DNA from: Madurella fahalii
Taxonomy: Eukaryota > Ascomycota > Sordariomycetes > Sordariales
NCBI GenBank assembly: GCA_029876055.1
Contig: CM056875.1
Coordinates: 5,295,001-5,359,000, forward strand
Reading direction: 5' to 3'
Length of the DNA: 64,000 nt
Positions within the stretch are counted from its first letter, which is position 1, and each line of letters starts with the position of its first letter. Made by a program: the position numbers and the translations under genes. Below, piece after piece: positions 58,426 to 64,000 of the stretch. The notes below the pieces were generated by a model. That model worked only from the letters and a program-made list of their open reading frames with translations, did not search any database and was not told the DNA's origin.

Positions 58426-59520
58426 GGGGGTGGGCTTGACGGGAAAGGGCCATTTCTCCCTTTTCTCTTCCTCTTCCTCTTTCTCTTTCTCTTCTCTTCT
58501 CTTCCTCTTCTCTTCCTCTTCTCTTCCTCTTCTCTTCCTCTTCTCTTCCTCTTCTCTTCCTCTTCTCTTCCTCTTCTCTTCCTCTTCTCTTCCTTCCCTT
58601 TCTATTTTCTTTTTCTTTTTCTTTTTTTCTTCTTTTTTTTTTCTTTTGCGGGGTTCTCCCACCTTCTATCCATAAATATTCAAGTTTTAGAAAGGTCGAG
58701 CGTGCTACTGGTACTGTGCGCGTTTGCGCCGAGGGAATCTGATTCGGAGGAGGAGGAAGTAGGCGGGCGGAGGATGCCCATCAGACAAAACGACCGGACA
58801 CAAGCGCAACTCCCAAGGATGAGAGTTGTAGGAATCACAAGAATAGATAGCGTGGAATCTCTCAGCAACGGAGGGGGGTAAGCATCAGCCATGGGCCCAA
58901 GGAGTTAACGTCGCAAAGAGGCACGAGCGACGAATCTCGCGGCCTAATGGCCTTGCTGTTCATCATCAGGCGGCTACAAAGAGACATGATCACGTCTGAT
59001 ACGACCCCATATGTACGACACGAGGTTATGAATGGTTTAAGCGGATCGCGATTAATGCATGTACTTTACACTGCAGGGTAGTTGGGGGGTAATGGATTGT
59101 TCTGATTGACGAGAGCCGGAGAGGAGGGACCGGACCGCACGACGCGACACAACACGACATCCATGTAGATAGAGGTACATACTACTTTTTGAATTGCAAC
59201 GCTGATTTCTCGCATGACGGCCCAGTATATCTATCGCGCCAGGGCCCTTTACCCTGCGTGGCACGACCTCGACCAAGTAAACCAGGTCGATGCGGTCCTA
59301 GGGTAATATCCTCCTCCTCCTGATTTGTCCGCGGTATAGATACAAGTTCTCGATTCCCAAACGGCCACTGCCTCGGCATCTTTAAGACTCGCCAGCCGAT
59401 TTGCGAATCCTTCTAAATCCCCTTCCATCCATGGGGAATATCGTTATCGTAAAGCCAATCATGGGGGAGGGTTATTCCTTAACCACTATCACGGCAACAA
59501 GCTTAGACCTTGAACATCCC
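58426..59520. other. Convergent spacer with pyrimidine minisatellite
   Basis: This spacer holds the 3' regions of the 69-aa gene and the SCAP gene. The stretch at 58456-58647 is almost pure C/T. No gene is supported. Confidence 0.5.
58501..58588. repeat. 11-bp minisatellite, eight exact copies
   Basis: CTTCCTCTTCT is repeated eight times without a mismatch, within a longer C/T tract. Read on the minus strand it makes a fake Glu/Lys/Arg-rich open frame. Confidence 0.9.
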
Positions 59521-59961
59521 TCAGCCCCCTTTCGAGGCAGCAGCTGCGGCCAGCGCCGCCCTCCCCGACGCAGCTGACACCTTCTTCCTCCTGTTCCCGG
59601 TCAAATTCAGCATCCCCTCCACAGCAAGCTGTCCCATCTCATCGCGAGCCTGATCAAAGTATTCATGCCCAACACTGATGATTTTGACCACATTTCCGAA
59701 CCCAACCGCGACACTCAGGGCGCTGAGCCTGACAATGGGCCCAACTTCGGAAATTATCAAGTGGTTCAGGGCATCGTGCTGCTGCTGTTGCTCTCCTCTG
59801 TTGGAATCAGGCCCGTCAAGAGCCCGCGTCTCAAAGTGACTCTTTGCTTCGGGGAGAAGCTTTATGGCCCATGCTTCCCAGCATTGACTCATCGCAGATG
59901 CGGCATGGTTTTCGGTCCGGCTTCCGGCTCGTCTGCGGAGACTATTTGGGGTTGATGATGG

Positions 59962-59992
<31 letters not shown>

Positions 59993-62900
59993 AATGTTGA
60001 CGGTGGATCATGTCGTCTTTTGCGTACGCCCACTATGCTCCCATTGGGCAAAGCTTCCCAGACGCCCGGGTCGGGCACGGTCCTTCTAATTTCCTGCGTC
60101 TGGCGCCACTGCCTTCGGGTATCAATCCGTGGCTCTATGGGGCTGTAGGGACAAATGGCATCGTCCTCGGCTCGCGGGAGGTAAGTGTGGATGATTAAGT
60201 CTCCTGTTTCTAAACTGACGTAAGATAATGTTAATGATGCGAGGCCGGACTGTTGAGCTCGCGCTGGGCACATGTATTTCAATGTCCGTGGCTTCATCGT
60301 TTCGGTCTGGAAGGTATGGATAATGGCGTCGGAGTCGATGTCTACCAGGTTGACAAACCGGGACCGGCCGACCAGATACATCGACAGGGCTGGAATGGGA
60401 AGCAGGCAGTGAATATCTCTTGCCTCGGTCTCCTCGAGCTTCACCTCCCTAGACAGCCACTCATCACCCTGCAGCCTAACGAAGTGTATGCAATTCTTCC
60501 GGGAGGCTGTCAGGATGGACTTTGGAGGAGTATGTTGTTGTGGATGGCCTGAGACGGACGTTGTCAGCAAGTCAGGCGTATTGCGGAGACGGGATTCCAT
60601 AGTCCCTGGGCATATCTTACACTTTTCTGTAAACGCAACCGCCCAGACCAGAGGCGTCTTGCAGATTACAAAGTCCCTGCATTCCTCGGTCTCGAGTTGC
60701 ATTTCGAGTCCGGTGCCGTTCCTTCGTATTAGCACTAGCGTCGGTGGCGAGCCTGGAGTTTTCGTCGTGAAGAAGACCGCTTGCGCTTTGTGCGGGCCCA
60801 GATCTATGTCTCTCGTCGCCATCCAACGCTGCTCTTCAATATTCCATACGAACACTCTCTGCCAAGAGACCAATGCCAGCCATTTGGACTCATCATCGAT
60901 CGCCATGCTCAAAACCGGGAAGGGGTTCTCCAATGGCACCTCTGGATCAGACAGTACCAGGCTCCTCGAGCCCGAAGGCACATCCCAGACCTGAATGGCC
61001 CGATCTAACCCGACCGACACCAGTTGGGCTCCTGGCGACGCCGCCATCATGGCGACATCTAACGTATGCCCTTCGCTTAGAGACCGAACTGATAAGAGGG
61101 CTTCGCGATCTGGATGTTCGGGCCCAGAGCCGTCTTGGTGTTCGCCTCGGACGAGATAGCTCGTAAATAGACGGAGCGCCGCCAGCATCGTCAACAACGA
61201 GATGACGAACTGGGGGATACCGTGGTGGAAAAAATCGTACAAGGCGGGCAGAAGCAGCGGCTCTTTCGTGTGCGGGATGCGGTCGGCTCCTCGCATGACG
61301 AAGATGAGGGGATCATAAACACGAGCCACATAGCTGTGAGCCCACGGCTTGACAACATTGATAACTTCGCGGGCCGTCTCGTGGTCCTGGAGGCGAAGCC
61401 AAGACGTTGGGCTCCTGGCTTGGTGGATATCGATCAACAACGACGGCTTTGCGGTGTGCCTCTCGCTCCTCCATGACAAATTGAAGATTTGGTTCAGCCA
61501 CTGGCCCCGGCCCTCTGGAGCATAGTGCGACTGCGCAATAAGAACGAAGCCGATTAGGACAATGGTTCCAGCGACCCTCGTCGACGCGGCAGTTTCGCCA
61601 AGACGGATTCGGGAGACGGTGTCGATCCAGGGTTGCTTGGGCTGCTGCTTTTGAGACGGCTGGCTTCGCTTTTGCGACGCGTCTTCCAGTTCACTTAGCT
61701 CTCTCTGCCGCACGTCGACGCTGAGTACCGAGAGGAAGAAGGTCGCAAGGTAGAAGAAATCGAAAAAGGAGGCGATGGCCGCAAACGTGCAGAGCGCGGC
61801 AACGCCCGGATACGTGATCCGCGACAGTCCAAGGAGAATCAGGACGTTCTGCACTCGATTGGCAACCGCCATGTGGGCCGTGGCGCCAAAGGCTTCCCCT
61901 ATCCTGTCGCTATTGCTTATAGGAGAGGACGTCGTGATGACGGCGTGTATCAACCTGATGGAGTTCTCCATGCTGATGGTGAGAATGACGACGGGATAAG
62001 CGTAGTAAGGGATGCGGGAGAGGTCGATCTTGAAGATGGCACAAACGGTGAAGCTAGAGACGATCGAGGCGGCGATCTGTGTCAACATAGCAACCATAAG
62101 GCCAAGCCTCGACTTGACGATGTGCATTTTGGACAACCAGCGCAACAGGTAGAAGAGGGAAAGCGAGTAGGCAAAGGTTAGAAGCACCCAGTCAGACCAC
62201 GACATTGGGCGGAACTGGAACTCGTAGAGCTGGCTCGAACTGATTTTGCCATCAGGCGGGATGATGTGCCATTTCCCATGGTGCTGCGAAGCGAGTGCTT
62301 CAGCTTTCCTCGTCCACTGCCTGCCGACGGGTGAATCGCGCAGGTGGATCAGAGTGATGACGAGCGCGTCCGCGGCGATTAGCCGCCGCTCTTCAAAACG
62401 CTTTCCGCTGAAGACGATAGAGTGGCGTAAGGTGACATTGACAGAGGTGGACTGCGTCTTCCTGGCATTGACAGTAGACACAATGTCCTGATCGGCGGCG
62501 ATGTTCTCGGCTGAGCCGGACCAGTACTGGAGCGGCGAGTGGAAGAACCAGGACTGGTTGGTCAAGCCGTTGATGATGTGGAACGAATCTCGCTGCTGGC
62601 GGTCAAGGTCAGTAACAGTTGGGTCGGGCTGAGCTGAACCATGTGCCGGTTGGCGTGGGTTGAAGTCGGTGGTCGGCCCGAGAAGCTCGTCCTGCAGCTC
62701 CAGGGCGCCCAGCAACGCATCACGCTCCAGGGCCTTCATATAACTGCCGTGGACCCAGATGGAACGCATTATGACGTCCGGTTCGATGCCAGCTCGCTCG
62801 CCCAGGGGCTGGGCGTCGGTCCAGACATGGTGGGGAAGATTGGAGGCACCGCTCGTAATGTTAGTCGCGTCGGTGGTGTAGAGAATCGGGAATAGGTAGA

Positions 62901-63116
62901 GGGAAATGAAGACGACCGCCCCGGATAGGGGCAACACGGTCTTGACGTGGCGAGCAGCCCAAGTCCCGTAGCGCGTAAAGGCCGTTCGCAGAGGATGGGT
63001 AGGAGCGAGCACAGGAGTCTCGGTCGTCCTGCAACAAGTCAACATGGCGGTTGCGAACGGGGCAACGCACGCGAGGGAAAGTACCCTCTCAGCGGATACA
63101 GGAGATACCACAGCAT
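59521..63116 (-). CDS. scp1: SCAP-like sterol-sensing protein with WD repeats
   Basis: SCAP escorts the transcription factor SREBP from ER to Golgi when sterol or oxygen is low. There are two exons, 63116-63085 (32 bp) and 63028-59521, with a 56-bp intron, giving 1179 aa. The short first exon reads MLWYLLYPLRG and joins TTETPVLAPTHPLRTAF, the usual fungal SCAP start. The first helix (VKTVLPLSGAVVFISLYLF) is followed by a large lumenal loop with SNLPHHVW and NQSWFFHSPLQYW. The sterol-sensing domain covers about residues 286-460, with HIVKSRLGLMVAM, YYAYPVVILTISMENSIRLI and ITYPGVAALCTFAAIASFFD. Later helices lie near 505 and 635. A cytosolic WD-repeat part begins near residue 660 (GHTLDVAMMAASPGAQLVS, AIQVWDVPSG). 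A poly-Ser run of about 11 lies near 1040. The C-terminus is Ala/Lys-rich. Confidence 0.9.
59957..59993. repeat. GAT trinucleotide tract inside SCAP
   Basis: GATGATGAT on the plus strand is read as TCA codons on the minus strand and makes the poly-Ser run in the cytosolic part of the SCAP-like protein. Confidence 0.8.
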
Positions 63117-64000
63117 AATAGCCAGGGAGCGTATAGAGTCCCCATGAATGTGGCGGCGGCGTCAACCGGGGCAGTTGGTCCGGCGGTGCACCCCAGACCT
63201 TGCCCAAGGAAGAACCAGCGGGCAGACGCGTCTGACAGGGCAACCGGAGGTGGATCGCGCAGGCCGGAGATCGGGAGACCGAGGCGGGGGGAGGGAGGGA
63301 GGGAAGAAGGGAGGGAGGGGGAGCCGCCTGCGAAAGGAGGGGCCTTGGTTTTATGAGCTGTGATGCATCCTTTTTAGTGTAGATAAGTGGTCATCAAACA
63401 GCTGGTGGATGGCCTCCCCGACAGCGTGGTTTACTGGCGGCGAAGCGGGCAAGACAGAGACCCGAAGATCCCGTGTTCGGCAGCTACACGTGATATTGGA
63501 CGGGTGATGGCGATGGCGATGATGACGATGATGATGTGACGATGGCAATGATGGCAATGATGGCGATAGCGCCAGGAAACTTCAATCCCAAGGGCGACAG
63601 GAAGATGGGACAGCGGAATTCCGGTATGCAGCGGAGGGCAATTTCCAAGGTCGCGCAAAGAGGGCGATTCGGCCCGGCCAAATCGACAAGTGTCGTAGTG
63701 CACTTCCTGGGCTGGCGCTGGAGAGCTTGTGAACAGGGTGCGACTTCCAAGTTTCTCGCAGGTGGTCTTCGACCGGTGTCCATCCGGGGAGTGGGGCCTG
63801 CACTGATGCACTATCGTCTGCAATGGGAATTCCCAAAATCCGATTCGGACAACACACCCCAGTCTCAGCCGCTTGAGGCCATGGCCGTTGCTTGGCGAAT
63901 CAAGGGATGGGCGTCACCGTGTCCACAGACGCGAGTGGACGGCGACCGCACTGTGTCGGCTAGTCCTGGGGCACTGTTTCGATGTCGGCGGGCGGGGATT
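63117..64000. other. Upstream region of SCAP gene
   Basis: Nearly 900 bases to the window end. It includes purine-rich GGGAGGGAGG repeats at about 63288-63320 in the likely leader, and a GAT/ATGG-rich simple repeat near 63511-63570. No gene is supported. Confidence 0.5.

Noticed and set aside
58258..58662. Glu/Lys/Arg-rich minus-strand open frame of 134 codons
   Set aside because: It is generated by the 11-bp pyrimidine minisatellite and runs antisense to the second exon of the 69-aa gene.
1..64000. CRISPR arrays, operon-like organisation and bacterial ribosome binding sites
   Set aside because: None present. The window is fungal nuclear DNA with spliced, separately transcribed genes.

Overview
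The window is nuclear DNA of a filamentous ascomycete. Genes are interrupted by short introns (about 50-110 bp, CTRAC-type branch sites), and the products have their closest recognisable relatives among Sordariomycetes. The conserved genes are GC-rich with long low-complexity tails. I infer Sordariales, probably Chaetomiaceae, from protein style only; nothing here fixes the species. No rRNA, tRNA, CRISPR or intact transposon was found.

Layout. 0.9-2.7 kb: DUG3 glutamine amidotransferase (+). 3.0-4.8 kb: ZRG17-type cation diffusion facilitator (-). 5.6-6.9 kb: two-helix membrane protein of unknown function (+). 6.9-11.1 kb: no supported gene. 11.1-12.9 kb: MYND-finger protein SamB/Mub1 (+). 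14.6-16.0 kb: EBP2 ribosome-biogenesis factor (-), with a telobox upstream. 18.4-19.0 kb: cyanase with a 22-bp last exon (-). 19.6-20.8 kb: AIM6-like GDPD-fold protein (-). 21.5-22.6 kb: CCDC137-like basic protein (+). 23.1-30.5 kb: TFIIIC B-block-binding subunit (+). 34.0-35.1 kb: unknown protein (+). 36.8-40.4 kb: Mediator subunit 5 in six exons (+). 41.7-43.1 kb: single-pass surface protein (+). 43.4-45.1 kb: cytochrome b2-like FMN dehydrogenase with a reading-frame problem (-). 45.4-46.1 kb: DUF4202 protein (-). 46.1-53.4 kb: a more AT-rich, less conserved stretch with several small Cys-rich genes and a MITE-like inverted repeat. 53.5-54.4 kb: divergent 14-3-3-like protein (-). 57.9-58.4 kb: 69-aa Cys/His-rich protein (+). 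59.5-63.1 kb: SCAP-like sterol-sensing protein (-).

Most of the window is core housekeeping: RNA polymerase III initiation (TFIIIC), RNA polymerase II regulation (Mediator), ribosome assembly (EBP2, perhaps the CCDC137-like protein), proteasome and developmental control (SamB/Mub1), secretory zinc supply (ZRG17), glutathione turnover (DUG3), cyanate detoxification and sterol/hypoxia signalling (SCAP). They are not an operon and show no common pathway.

The least described part is 47.5-52.3 kb plus the gene at 57.9 kb. Two neighbouring two-exon genes share an N-terminal WxCCxC...CxHxxCxxC putative zinc module and a phase-1 intron just after it, followed by unrelated tails. A third gene nearby carries a related WVCELC module. 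Another small Cys/His gene (MCRYYAHAF start) lies beyond the 14-3-3-like gene. This looks like a local family of fast-evolving small zinc-ribbon proteins of unknown function and is my best candidate for something undescribed. Most gene models below were built by joining reading frames at splice sites read directly from the sequence, so they still need RNA evidence.
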